Source: Burkholderiales bacterium (lineage in GTDB: Bacteria > Pseudomonadota > Gammaproteobacteria > Burkholderiales > Burkholderiaceae_D). From it: DNA of 5,695 bases. Below, piece after piece: positions 1 through 5,592 of the stretch. The number at the start of each line of letters is the position of its first letter. Position 1 is the stretch's first letter. A program made the position numbers and the translations under genes. The notes below the pieces were generated by a model. That model was not told where the DNA came from, did not search any database, and saw only the letters and a list, made by a program, of their open reading frames with translations. The DNA lies in contig JACPVY010000291.1 in assembly GCA_016197345.1 (NCBI GenBank), positions 1 to 5,695 of the forward strand, given 5' to 3'.

Positions 1-147
1 ATGGGTAGGATTGATTTTGCCCGGCGGCATCGTCACTTGGGTGATGGTGACGCGGGTGGAGTTGGAGTTTTCAGGGAACAGCAATTGCTGCGAAGCGACG
101 CCGGAGTTATTCAGGACTGGGATACTGGCTTTGGTGATGAATTCCAT
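1..147 (-). CDS. Cupin-domain protein, N-terminal part (cut by window edge)
   Basis: The minus strand reads 49 codons from an ATG at 147 to the window edge, starting MEFITKASIPVLNN and ending TQVTMPPGKINPTH. A ribosome binding site (AAAGG, 154-158) lies six bases upstream of the ATG, which supports this start. The final stretch, MPPG followed by five residues and a His (G43 to H49), is the opening of cupin motif 1, G(X)5HXH(X)3-4E(X)6G, whose histidines bind a metal. The lead-in, an N-terminal beta strand then 'T-MPPG', is typical of small single-domain cupins of roughly 100-140 residues. The rest of the barrel, including the second His and Glu, lies outside the window, so neither metal ligands nor substrate can be judged. 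The plus-strand reading of the same bases is only its antisense shadow. The family call is fairly secure; the function is unknown. Confidence 0.75.
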   Translation of the reverse strand, partial: MEFITKASIPVLNNSGVASQQLLFPENSNSTRVTITQVTMPPGKINPTH

Positions 148-233
148 ATTGAGCCTTTGTGTTGGGTGAATGTGAGCGAGTTCTTCTGGTTTTTTTGCGC
201 CAAAGCTTAGCATGAATGGCGTGGTATCCGGCA

Positions 234-246
234 GACGCTAAGCGTC
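234..246. repeat. Small palindrome GACGCT-A-AGCGTC
   Basis: Six-base arms surround a single central A, 87 bases upstream of the cupin start. There is no T-run on either side, so it is not an intrinsic terminator. A related sequence, ACGCTTAGCG, recurs at 692-701; its reverse complement shares ten bases with 236-245. It could be an operator for the cupin gene or part of the neighbouring repeat region; nothing decides between these. Confidence 0.3.
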
Positions 247-506
247 GCTATGGCTCGGCTAAACAATAACCAAGCTATGAGTTTGGAAGGTGAAGTTCTG
301 ATTGGTGCCTATTGGATAGCTGGAAATTGTGCTTTTCGCGCCAGCGAATTCGAGCGAGCATTGCAGATTGCATTGATACAGAAAGCATTTGAGCGTAGCC
401 GTGGCAAGGAATATGAAGTGGTGCTGGCCATTAGTTTGCAATGAGATATTTTGATTATGCGTGATGAAATAGATGAGGCATTGTTCCGTTCGCTTGTCTC
501 CAACCC

Positions 507-530
507 GTAGGGTGCGCGCCCTCGCGCACC
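507..530 (+). repeat. REP-like hairpin, forward copy
   Basis: A GTAG tetranucleotide (507-510) is followed directly by a hairpin with perfect eight-base arms, GGTGCGCG (511-518) and CGCGCACC (523-530), and a CCCT loop. A 5' GTAG before a GC-rich palindrome is the hallmark of REP sequences mobilised by RAYT (TnpA-REP) transposases. The inverted partner lies at 655-677. REP identity is inferred from form; genome-wide copy number cannot be seen here. Confidence 0.6.
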
Positions 531-654
531 ATGACGTGATCAATTTGAAAATCATTTTTTTGCGAAAAATTTCACCAACAAGCAATTCGACAGATCTGCT
601 GGGGCGGAGCTTAGTATAGCCACGGAGATTGCGATCAAAAGGTGGTACGGTTTT

Positions 655-677
655 GGTGCACGAGGCGCGCACCCTAA
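655..677 (-). repeat. REP-like hairpin, inverted partner
   Basis: On the minus strand this reads TTAG followed by GGTGCGCG, a CCT loop and CGTGCACC. It matches the copy at 507-530 except for one G-to-A change in the 3' arm, which leaves a G-U pair in RNA, a three-base instead of four-base loop, and TTAG in place of GTAG. The decay of the GTAG and of one arm suggests the less intact member of the pair. Confidence 0.55.
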
Positions 678-700
678 ATCACCATTTGCATACGCTTAGC

Positions 701-718
701 GCATCATCTGCATCATCT
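701..718 (+). repeat. Tandem duplication of GCATCATCT
   Basis: Two perfect adjacent copies of the nine-base unit (701-709 and 710-718). The second copy runs into the right arm of the outer inverted repeat (709-723), so the duplication may be slippage at the edge of that element. Confidence 0.5.
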
Positions 719-771
719 ATTTCTCGCTAAACTAAGATTCTGCCAAAATCCGGCTTTTTATGCGAATTTGA

Positions 772-780
772 TGATAAATT
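772..780 (+). promoter_or_regulatory. Possible extended -10 for the PNGase A-like gene
   Basis: TGA followed by TAAATT resembles an extended -10 (TGn plus TATAAT, four of six matching). No good -35 is visible 16-18 bases upstream. The attraction is position: transcription would start near 787, at the palindrome 787-806, where a bound regulator could block it. A weak candidate. Confidence 0.2.
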
Positions 781-786
781 ATCTCC

Positions 787-806
787 TTTCGTGATCTATC
801 ACGAAA
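787..806. promoter_or_regulatory. Perfect palindrome TTTCGTGAT-CT-ATCACGAAA, likely operator
   Basis: Nine-base perfect arms with a two-base centre, 102 bases upstream of the start at 909. It is not followed by a T-run and the arms are AT-rich, so a dimeric repressor or activator site fits better than a terminator. The core GTGA-N4-TCAC resembles CRP/FNR half-sites, but those families use TGA-N6-TCA spacing, so it is not a standard site for either. The cognate regulator is unknown and no regulator gene is in the window. Confidence 0.5.
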
Positions 807-908
807 ACACTGCATCACCCACATCTTTTCCCTCGGCAAGATTGCAACCCTCACGCTGCCATCTGCCCGTTTTCCCTCTCGCAACCCCATCAACCCGTCC
901 CTAAAAAA

Positions 909-2645
909 ATGATAAATCGTTTCCCAATTTTATTTCGCACGCTATGTCTGTCCCCTTTAATTGCCTTAGCCGCTTGCGGTGGTAGCGATCCCGTGCAAGA
1001 CAAAAACAGCCCCGGCTTTACGCTAGGCTCGATGAACGTTGCCACTGCTGAAGCGCCGGTAGTGCGTCCCTCTACCGAAAACACACCGTCCCCATGTACT
1101 GTCACCTTATTTGAAGGCAAGGTCTTTGGCAACTTCTCTTCGCAAACCTTTAACTACGCCCCGCAATGCGCTGGGCCGTGGGCGAAGGTGGTGTTGGAGG
1201 CGGATTTTTCTGTCAATGCCGGGCGGCAATTTGATCGCACGGCGCATATCGGCTTAGGTGGCGTCAATTTGTTCACGGGGACGACGCAAGAACCGTCCGC
1301 TGCGAATGCCGCTAGCTGGCATATTGAGCGCGACGTGACAGACTATGCGCCGCTGTTCAACACCGCGCAAAGCGGGGCGGTGGATTTGGATAATTTGGTC
1401 GATAAAACCTATACCGGCATTTTGCAAGGCAGCGCGCGCTTGGTGTTTTATCCGCAAGCGGGCGGTGTGATCGCGCGGCGTGCTGATATGGTGATCGGCC
1501 TCGGTTCGCAAAGCGATGCGCGGCCCGAGATCGTTAATAGCGATAAGCCTTTTTTAAGCAAAACTGTGACACTACCGCGCAATAGCGTGCGCGCCTTTCT
1601 CGATGTGATTGCGCAAGGGCAATCCGACGATGAATTTTGGTACACCTGCACCATTGATAGCTTGAAAGATACCTTGCAAACCTGTGGCGGCGGTGCCTTG
1701 CGTCAGGTGCAAATCAGCATCGATGATCAAGCCGCAGGTCTTGCGCCAGTGATGCCGTGGATGTTTACCGGCGGCGTTAGCCCGCGCTTGTGGCGGCCGA
1801 TTCCTAGCGTGCAAGCGCTGAATTTTCAGCCGTATCGGGTTGATCTGTCCCCATTTGTGGGGCTGTTGAACGATGGCAAGCCGCATACGATAAGCGTGGG
1901 TGTGCAATCGGTGGCGAATTACTTCAATCTCAGCGCGAATTTATTGCTATACCGCGACGCGAATGCGCAAGTGGTGACAGGTCGTGTGTTGTCGAATAAT
2001 TTGAAGCTGGATAATCCTACACTGGTCGATAATAAGATCGTCGCCGGGGACACGCCAAGCGGTAATATCGCCAGCAGCAATCAAACCAGCTATCGCATCG
2101 TCGGTGAAATCGAAACCAGCAATGGTCGCGAGCAATTGGATGTGACGCAAACGATGGCGTTGAGCAATCTACAAAGTTTTGTCGGCCCGCGCCAAGAGTT
2201 TACGCAGGCGATGAAGTTAGAGACAACGTCGACCGTCAGCACAACTTATAGCAATAGCAGCGTGAAACGCACTATCAATATGCCCTTGGGCTTGGTGTAT
2301 CGCGATGACGGTACGAGTTTGTTGATAGAAATGAACACCGGTTTTCAGCAAGTCGCGCGCTTGTCGCACATGGGGCGGGAAGTGTATAGCAGCGACGCGC
2401 AAAGTGCGATGACTACCAGCACCGCGCGCGCTAACCCAACTGCCACCTCAACCAGCAAAGCCACACAAAGCCAAACGCTGACCGATAGCAATGCTAGTTG
2501 CTATGCGCGCCGTGTGAGCGCGGTCGATGCCAAGCTGACGGAAGCCATCGACGATAAAGTGTGTGCGAATAAATCCTTCAAAGACAAACCTTGGGGTGTG
2601 ACTGGGGTGGAGTGGGGCGATTTTTGGTTGGGCTTGATTAATTAA
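909..2645 (+). CDS. Secreted lipoprotein of the peptide:N-glycanase A family
   Basis: A 578-residue protein. Residues 1-22 are a lipoprotein signal peptide ending in the lipobox LAAC (C23 is the lipidated residue; Gly follows, so no Asp+2 inner-membrane retention signal and outer membrane is expected). The body carries signatures known from plant and fungal PNGase A (Pfam PNGaseA): GRQFDR at 105-110, LGGVNLF at 116-122 with EP soon after, YTG at 168-170, DDEFWYTC at 240-247, and FTGGVSPRLWRPI near 286-298. Family members cut the amide bond between Asn and the first GlcNAc of N-glycans, including core alpha-1,3-fucosylated plant glycans. Six cysteines after the lipid Cys (63, 87, 247, 259, 531, 552) could form three disulfides, fitting export. 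Residues 360-578, Ser/Thr-rich around 495-530, match less clearly. The start lacks a good Shine-Dalgarno (poly-A precedes it) but is fixed by the signal peptide. The family call is strong; activity and substrate are inferred. No sugar-utilisation neighbours are seen. Confidence 0.85.
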   Translation: MINRFPILFRTLCLSPLIALAACGGSDPVQDKNSPGFTLGSMNVATAEAPVVRPSTENTPSPCTVTLFEGKVFGNFSSQTFNYAPQCAGPWAKVVLEADFSVNAGRQFDRTAHIGLGGVNLFTGTTQEPSAANAASWHIERDVTDYAPLFNTAQSGAVDLDNLVDKTYTGILQGSARLVFYPQAGGVIARRADMVIGLGSQSDARPEIVNSDKPFLSKTVTLPRNSVRAFLDVIAQGQSDDEFWYTCTIDSLKDTLQTCGGGALRQVQISIDDQAAGLAPVMPWMFTGGVSPRLWRPIPSVQALNFQPYRVDLSPFVGLLNDGKPHTISVGVQSVANYFNLSANLLLYRDANAQVVTGRVLSNNLKLDNPTLVDNKIVAGDTPSGNIASSNQTSYRIVGEIETSNGREQLDVTQTMALSNLQSFVGPRQEFTQAMKLETTSTVSTTYSNSSVKRTINMPLGLVYRDDGTSLLIEMNTGFQQVARLSHMGREVYSSDAQSAMTTSTARANPTATSTSKATQSQTLTDSNASCYARRVSAVDAKLTEAIDDKVCANKSFKDKPWGVTGVEWGDFWLGLIN

Positions 2646-2670
2646 TTGTTGTGTAGAGCGGTGTAGTTTG

Positions 2671-2703
2671 CCTCGCGTCGGTCTGCTATCGGCTGGCGCG
2701 AGG
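2671..2703 (+). terminator. Hairpin after the PNGase A-like gene, possible terminator
   Basis: CCTCGCG (2671-2677) and CGCGAGG (2697-2703) form a perfect seven-base GC-rich stem with a 19-base loop, 25 bases after the stop codon. No T-run follows (AATTATTGC), so if it terminates it is not a canonical intrinsic terminator. It may simply protect the 3' end. Confidence 0.35.
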
Positions 2704-2739
2704 AATTATTGCGAAATCTAAAGCAATGCTGTGATATTT

Positions 2740-2769
2740 TTGGCATGGCAATTGCAAAGGTGATAGGAT
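2740..2769 (+). promoter_or_regulatory. Promoter of the parDE operon
   Basis: TTGGCA (2740-2745, five of six to consensus) is followed by an 18-base spacer and TAGGAT (2764-2769, four of six), preceded by TG and one base, an extended -10. Transcription would start near 2776, about 23 bases before the parD start. The -10 lies inside the palindrome 2764-2778, as expected for autorepression. Confidence 0.5.
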
Positions 2770-2778
2770 TCAATCCTA
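2764..2778. promoter_or_regulatory. Palindrome TAGGATT-C-AATCCTA, probable ParD operator
   Basis: Seven-base perfect arms with one central base, covering the -10 and start site of parDE. ParD-type antitoxins bind palindromes in their own promoter through ribbon-helix-helix dimers, and the ParD-ParE complex usually represses more tightly. Position and symmetry both fit; binding is inferred. Confidence 0.55.
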
Positions 2779-2798
2779 CTCAAAATGAAGGAATCATG

Positions 2799-3065
2799 AT
2801 GAGAACGACCCAACAATTTAGCATTACGTTACCCAATGAATTGGCGCAAGCGGTGAAAGATAAAGTGGAAGCGGGCGAATATGCGAGTGAAAGCGAAGTG
2901 ATACGTGAAGGTTTGCGTGCGCTACAAGCGCGTGATCGGGCGGTCGAGCAGTGGTTGCAGACGCAAGTCGCTAGCGCATACGATGCATTAGAAGCAGATC
3001 CGTCACGCGCTGTGAGCATCGCAGACGTTCGTGCCCGTCTAGCGGCGCAGAAAGCCAAAGTATAG
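2799..3065 (+). CDS. parD: ParD-type antitoxin, ribbon-helix-helix
   Basis: An 88-residue antitoxin. The N-terminal half holds the ribbon-helix-helix DNA-binding fold: the beta strand TTQQFSITLP (about 3-12), helix NELAQAVKDKVEAG, then the SESEVIREGLRAL helix (30-42), the typical ParD/CC2985-like pattern of 'GxYxSxSEVIREGLR'. The C-terminal part is charged and helical and would wrap the toxin. Two ATG codons lie back to back (2796 and 2799); AAGGA at 2788-2792 is six bases from the second and only three from the first, so 2799 is preferred. Starting further upstream would run through the promoter and operator. The gene ends in TAGTG, sharing one base with the parE start. It is probably autoregulated through 2764-2778. 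Confidence 0.88.
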   Translation: MRTTQQFSITLPNELAQAVKDKVEAGEYASESEVIREGLRALQARDRAVEQWLQTQVASAYDALEADPSRAVSIADVRARLAAQKAKV

Positions 3066-3391
3066 TGGGCTATCGCGTCGTTTTTACACCAGAGGCGCAA
3101 GAGCAATTGGTCGCTTTATTCGACTATATCGCGTGCGCCGCATCAGCAAATATTGCGGCCAACTATACGGACGCAATTGTCAATTATTGTGAAAGCCTAG
3201 CCATGTTTCCTCGTCGCGGGACTTGTCGTGACGATGTGCGACCGGGACTGAGGATTACGCATTATCGAAAACGTACAGTGATTGCTTTTGCGGTGACTGA
3301 CGATCAAGTCGCCATCTTAGGCATTTATTACGGCGGGCAGGATTACGAAGCGATGCTGCAAGCTGAGGAAGATGTATGGCCAAAGTCTTAG
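3065..3391 (+). CDS. parE: ParE-type toxin (RelE/ParE superfamily)
   Basis: A 108-residue toxin starting at a GTG that overlaps the parD stop codon by one base, so its translation is probably coupled to the antitoxin; no separate strong ribosome binding site is seen. Family features are the opening strand YRVVFTPEAQEQL, the helix VALFDYIA, the FPRRGTCRDDVRPGLR segment (about 48-63), and the final strands HYRKRTVIAFAV and VAILGIYYGGQDYE. Known ParE toxins poison DNA gyrase, while RelE relatives cut mRNA on the ribosome; the pairing with a ParD antitoxin favours ParE. Length is normal and nothing looks broken, so the module is likely functional. Its stop lies one base from the hpnE stop on the other strand. 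Confidence 0.87.
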   Translation: MGYRVVFTPEAQEQLVALFDYIACAASANIAANYTDAIVNYCESLAMFPRRGTCRDDVRPGLRITHYRKRTVIAFAVTDDQVAILGIYYGGQDYEAMLQAEEDVWPKS

Positions 3392-3392
3392 A

Positions 3393-4748
3393 CTATGCGC
3401 TTTGCTTAACAAGCTGCGCCGCCAACATCCCGCTACGCACCGCACCCTCTAGCGTGGCAGGATATTCGCCCTTGGTGTAATCCCCCGCCAAAAATACGCC
3501 CGGCAAATTCACTGCATTGTCTGGCCGGGTAAGTCCAAGACCAACATTGCAAGCGAAAGTCGCCCGTTTTTCCGTGATGATTTGGCTCCACTGTGGCTGC
3601 GCTAGGGCGGGCATTTTTAGCACGGTAGCCAATTGCGCGGCAATGTGCTGGCTTAAGGCTTCATGCGGCAATTGCGCGGCGGCGTCGGCGGCGCTAATAA
3701 TCACCGCCAGCAAGCCAGCTTGATCACTATGCAATTGGCCGCGATCAAACACGAACTGTCCCCATTGCTGGCTATGCTCATCATCTATCAAGGCATACAT
3801 TGGTCGCGCCAACTTGACGCTAGCGTCGTATTGCAAATAGCAAGTGGTGATGGCCTCGTACTCGAAAGCGGGCAGGGTGACGCCGTGTTCTTGCAATAAC
3901 TTGGCGCTGGTAGCGGCAGGCGTGGCGAGGATGACGGCATCAAATGTTTGCGCTTGCAAGGGCGAATCGGCGTCGTTGCGGGTCTGCAATTGCCAGCCAT
4001 TTTCAGAACGCGAGAGGGCGTTGATGGTGCAAGCGGTGTGTACCTGTCCCCCTAGCGTACGTATGCGTTCGGCGCAGGCGACGGGCAAGATGCTGCTTAA
4101 ATCGCTTTTCGGCAGCAACATATCGGAAGCAGCACGCCGCTTCGCTCCTAAACTATCGCGCAGCACCGCTAGAAAGACTTGGCTAGAGGCGCGTTCTGGC
4201 GGGGTGTTCAGCGCTGCTAAGCAGAGCGGACGCCACATCAGTTTAATCAAATTCGGTGTTTGCTCGAAGCGCATCAATAATTCTGCGACGCTGCAATCGG
4301 TGTGCAATTGCCAGCCCATCCAACGCGCGCTGGTTGAAAAACGCGCTAAGGCCATTTTGTCTGCGCCGCTTAAACCTTGTGCGCGCCAGAGCGCTATTGC
4401 CAAATGGAGCGGCGCGGGCCAGGGGAAATCGGGGGCGATGAATTGCATGCCTTGGCCCGGTGGGTAGGGCATTTGTAGCGGCAGGCGCAGAAAATGTTCT
4501 TCGGGTTTGAGGCCCGCTTGGCGCATCACGCTAAGGCAACTAGCATATGCGCCTAGCATGATGTGCTGGCCGTTATCAAGGCGCATGCCGTTGATCTCGA
4601 CTTCGCGCGCCCGCCCGCCTAGCGTGCGGCTGGCTTCGCATAGCGTGACATGATGCCTAGCTTGCGCGAGGGTGAGCGCGGCGGCGCAGCCCGCCCAGCC
4701 CGCGCCGATGACGGCGACCTTCTTCGCGGTTTTGTTAGCCGCGAACAT
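3393..4748 (-). CDS. hpnE: Hydroxysqualene dehydroxylase, FAD-dependent
   Basis: A 451-residue member of the amine-oxidase/phytoene-desaturase-like flavoproteins. In the HpnC-HpnD-HpnE route it converts hydroxysqualene to squalene. The FAD-binding Rossmann start is clear: VAVIGAGWAG (11-20, GxGxxG), the acidic residue E38 ending strand 2, then GGRAR (44-48) and DNGQH (58-62). The C-terminal FAD motif is GVFLAGDYTKGEYPATLEGA (417-436), ending in a helix. Length is normal. The open frame extends upstream to a TTG at 4763, but the ATG at 4748 is better: GGA precedes it at a usable distance and the Rossmann strand follows at once. It overlaps the end of hpnD by 14 bases, so the two are translationally coupled. 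No terminator is visible past its stop, which lies one base from the parE stop. Confidence 0.9.
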   Translation of the reverse strand: MFAANKTAKKVAVIGAGWAGCAAALTLAQARHHVTLCEASRTLGGRAREVEINGMRLDNGQHIMLGAYASCLSVMRQAGLKPEEHFLRLPLQMPYPPGQGMQFIAPDFPWPAPLHLAIALWRAQGLSGADKMALARFSTSARWMGWQLHTDCSVAELLMRFEQTPNLIKLMWRPLCLAALNTPPERASSQVFLAVLRDSLGAKRRAASDMLLPKSDLSSILPVACAERIRTLGGQVHTACTINALSRSENGWQLQTRNDADSPLQAQTFDAVILATPAATSAKLLQEHGVTLPAFEYEAITTCYLQYDASVKLARPMYALIDDEHSQQWGQFVFDRGQLHSDQAGLLAVIISAADAAAQLPHEALSQHIAAQLATVLKMPALAQPQWSQIITEKRATFACNVGLGLTRPDNAVNLPGVFLAGDYTKGEYPATLEGAVRSGMLAAQLVKQSA

Positions 4749-5568
4749 AGGTTTTCCACGCAATCCATAGTTTGCGGATAGGCGTGAGGGAAATACGTTG
4801 CGTCAACACGTGATAGCCATCGTGTTCGATTTCATCTAATAGCGTGCGGTAAATCGCCGCCATGATCAGGCCCGTGCGCTGCGCTTTGCGGTCTTTGGCT
4901 GGTAGCAGTGCATAGGCTTCTTCATACGCCGCTTTGGCGCGGTCGGTTTGAAATTGCATCAGCTTTTCAAAGTTTTCGCTATGGCGCGCATTGAGTAAAT
5001 CGGCAGCGGTGACTTTGAATTGCTGTAAATCGTTGACGGGCAGATAGATGCGGCCTTTGCGCGCATCTTCGCCGACATCGCGGATGATATTCGTCAATTG
5101 CAGTGCAAGGCCGAGTTTTTCGGCATACAGCTTGGTTTGCGGATCGGTCAAGCCAAAAATGCTGGCCGATAAAATGCCGACCACACCTGCCACATGCCAG
5201 CAGTATTTTTGCAAACCGGGGTAATCGAGGTAGCGCGTTTGGTTTAAATCCATTTCCATGCCGTCGATGATGGCTTGCAAATGTTTGGCATCTAATTGAT
5301 AGGTCGCCATATGCGGCGCTAACGCTAGCGTGACTGGGTGGCTAGGGTTGCCAGCGACCATCGCGCTGATTTCCCGCCGCCACCAAGCGAGCTTATTGCG
5401 GGCGACGGCTTCGTCAGTGCATTCATCGACGGTGTCATCGACTTCGCGGCAAAAGGCATACAGCGCGGTGATGGCGCGGCGCCGTTCTTGCGGCAAAAAC
5501 AAAAAGCTGTAATAAAAGCTAGAGCCGCTAGCGGCGGCTTTTTGTTGGCAATATTCGTCTGGTGACAT
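4735..5568 (-). CDS. hpnD: Presqualene diphosphate synthase
   Basis: A 277-residue head-to-head prenyl synthase that condenses two farnesyl diphosphates to presqualene diphosphate, the first step toward squalene and hopanoids. It shows the HpnD-type opening KAAASGSSFYYSFLFLP (10-26) and ALYAFCREVDDTVDE (35-49), whose aspartates D44, D45 and D48 bind magnesium-diphosphate. The second aspartate-rich motif is NIIRDVGEDARKGRIYLP (160-177, with D164 and D168), and MDLNQTRY lies at 106-113. All key residues are present. The SGSSFYYSF opening favours HpnD over HpnC; phytoene synthase is a relative, but the hpnE neighbour argues for the squalene route. The ATG at 5568 has only a weak ribosome binding site (AGGCG about ten bases upstream). 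hpnC is not visible in the window. Confidence 0.92.
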   Translation of the reverse strand: MSPDEYCQQKAAASGSSFYYSFLFLPQERRRAITALYAFCREVDDTVDECTDEAVARNKLAWWRREISAMVAGNPSHPVTLALAPHMATYQLDAKHLQAIIDGMEMDLNQTRYLDYPGLQKYCWHVAGVVGILSASIFGLTDPQTKLYAEKLGLALQLTNIIRDVGEDARKGRIYLPVNDLQQFKVTAADLLNARHSENFEKLMQFQTDRAKAAYEEAYALLPAKDRKAQRTGLIMAAIYRTLLDEIEHDGYHVLTQRISLTPIRKLWIAWKTYVRG

Positions 5569-5592
5569 GTTATTCGCGCCTAGCGGGGCTGT

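Larger units (their letters stand above)
466..723. repeat. Nested inverted-repeat element (MITE- or BIME-like)
   Basis: Two pairs of inverted repeats are nested. The outer pair is 466-480 and 709-723: the reverse complement of the first is TGCCTCATCTATTTC and the second reads TGCATCATCTATTTC, 14 of 15 matching. The inner pair is the two REP-like hairpins at 507-530 and 655-677. The 124 bases between the hairpins carry no gene and show no further inverted symmetry. A pair of REPs in opposite orientation is the layout of a bacterial interspersed mosaic element; the outer repeat makes a small non-autonomous mobile element a second possibility. No target-site duplication was recognised. Confidence 0.5.
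148..908. other. 760-base intergenic region with repeats, no convincing gene
   Basis: This stretch separates the divergent cupin and PNGase A-like genes. It contains a small palindrome (234-246), a nested inverted-repeat element with two REP-like hairpins (466-723), a nine-base tandem duplication (701-718) and a 20-base palindrome (787-806). Open frames on both strands here give proteins with no recognisable motif, and one depends on the REP palindrome for its start. The last 200 bases are AT-richer and read as a promoter region for the downstream gene. Confidence 0.7.
2969..5533. repeat. Four dispersed copies of palindromic octamer CGCTAGCG
   Basis: The octamer occurs at 2969-2976 (parD), 3818-3825 (hpnE), 5323-5330 and 5526-5533 (hpnD). 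Two copies extend to 12-base palindromes: GACGCTAGCGTC at 3816-3827 and GCCGCTAGCGGC at 5524-5535. The coordinates given span the outermost copies; the intervening DNA is not repeat. Chance would give about 0.1 copy in this length. Three copies read as Ala-Ser codons GCT AGC, one in another frame (ACG CTA GCG). Confidence 0.6.

Noticed and set aside
1..210. Plus-strand open frame of 69 codons at the left edge.
   Set aside because: It is antisense to the cupin gene, whose start, ribosome binding site and G(X)5H motif are clear on the minus strand.
211..510. Plus-strand frame open except for one TGA at 442-444, including an ATG-started 64-residue reading from 250, ending at the TAG inside the REP GTAG.
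   Set aside because: The translation shows no recognisable motif, there is no clear ribosome binding site, the minus strand is equally open, and the final stop comes from the repeat. A decayed gene cannot be excluded, but nothing supports one.
259..672. Long minus-strand open frame of 137 codons across the REP element.
   Set aside because: Its GTG start lies inside the REP hairpin, the protein has no recognisable domain, and it runs through both repeats; it looks like chance.
466..723. Possible CRISPR array.
   Set aside because: The repeats are inverted pairs, not regularly spaced direct repeats, and no cas gene is present.
787..806. Reading the palindrome as a CRP or FNR site.
   Set aside because: The half-site spacing is TGA-N4-TCA instead of TGA-N6-TCA, so it does not fit either family.
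81..4311. Palindrome GCAATTGC at 81, 2748, 3668, 3986 and 4304, more than expected by chance.
   Set aside because: Several coding copies read as Gln-Leu (CAA TTG), both preferred codons in this window, so codon usage is a sufficient explanation for most of them.
3844..4467. 207-codon plus-strand open frame inside hpnE.
   Set aside because: It is a shadow of the well-supported hpnE gene; the protein is low in recognisable structure and rich in Arg, Ala and Cys, typical of antisense translation.
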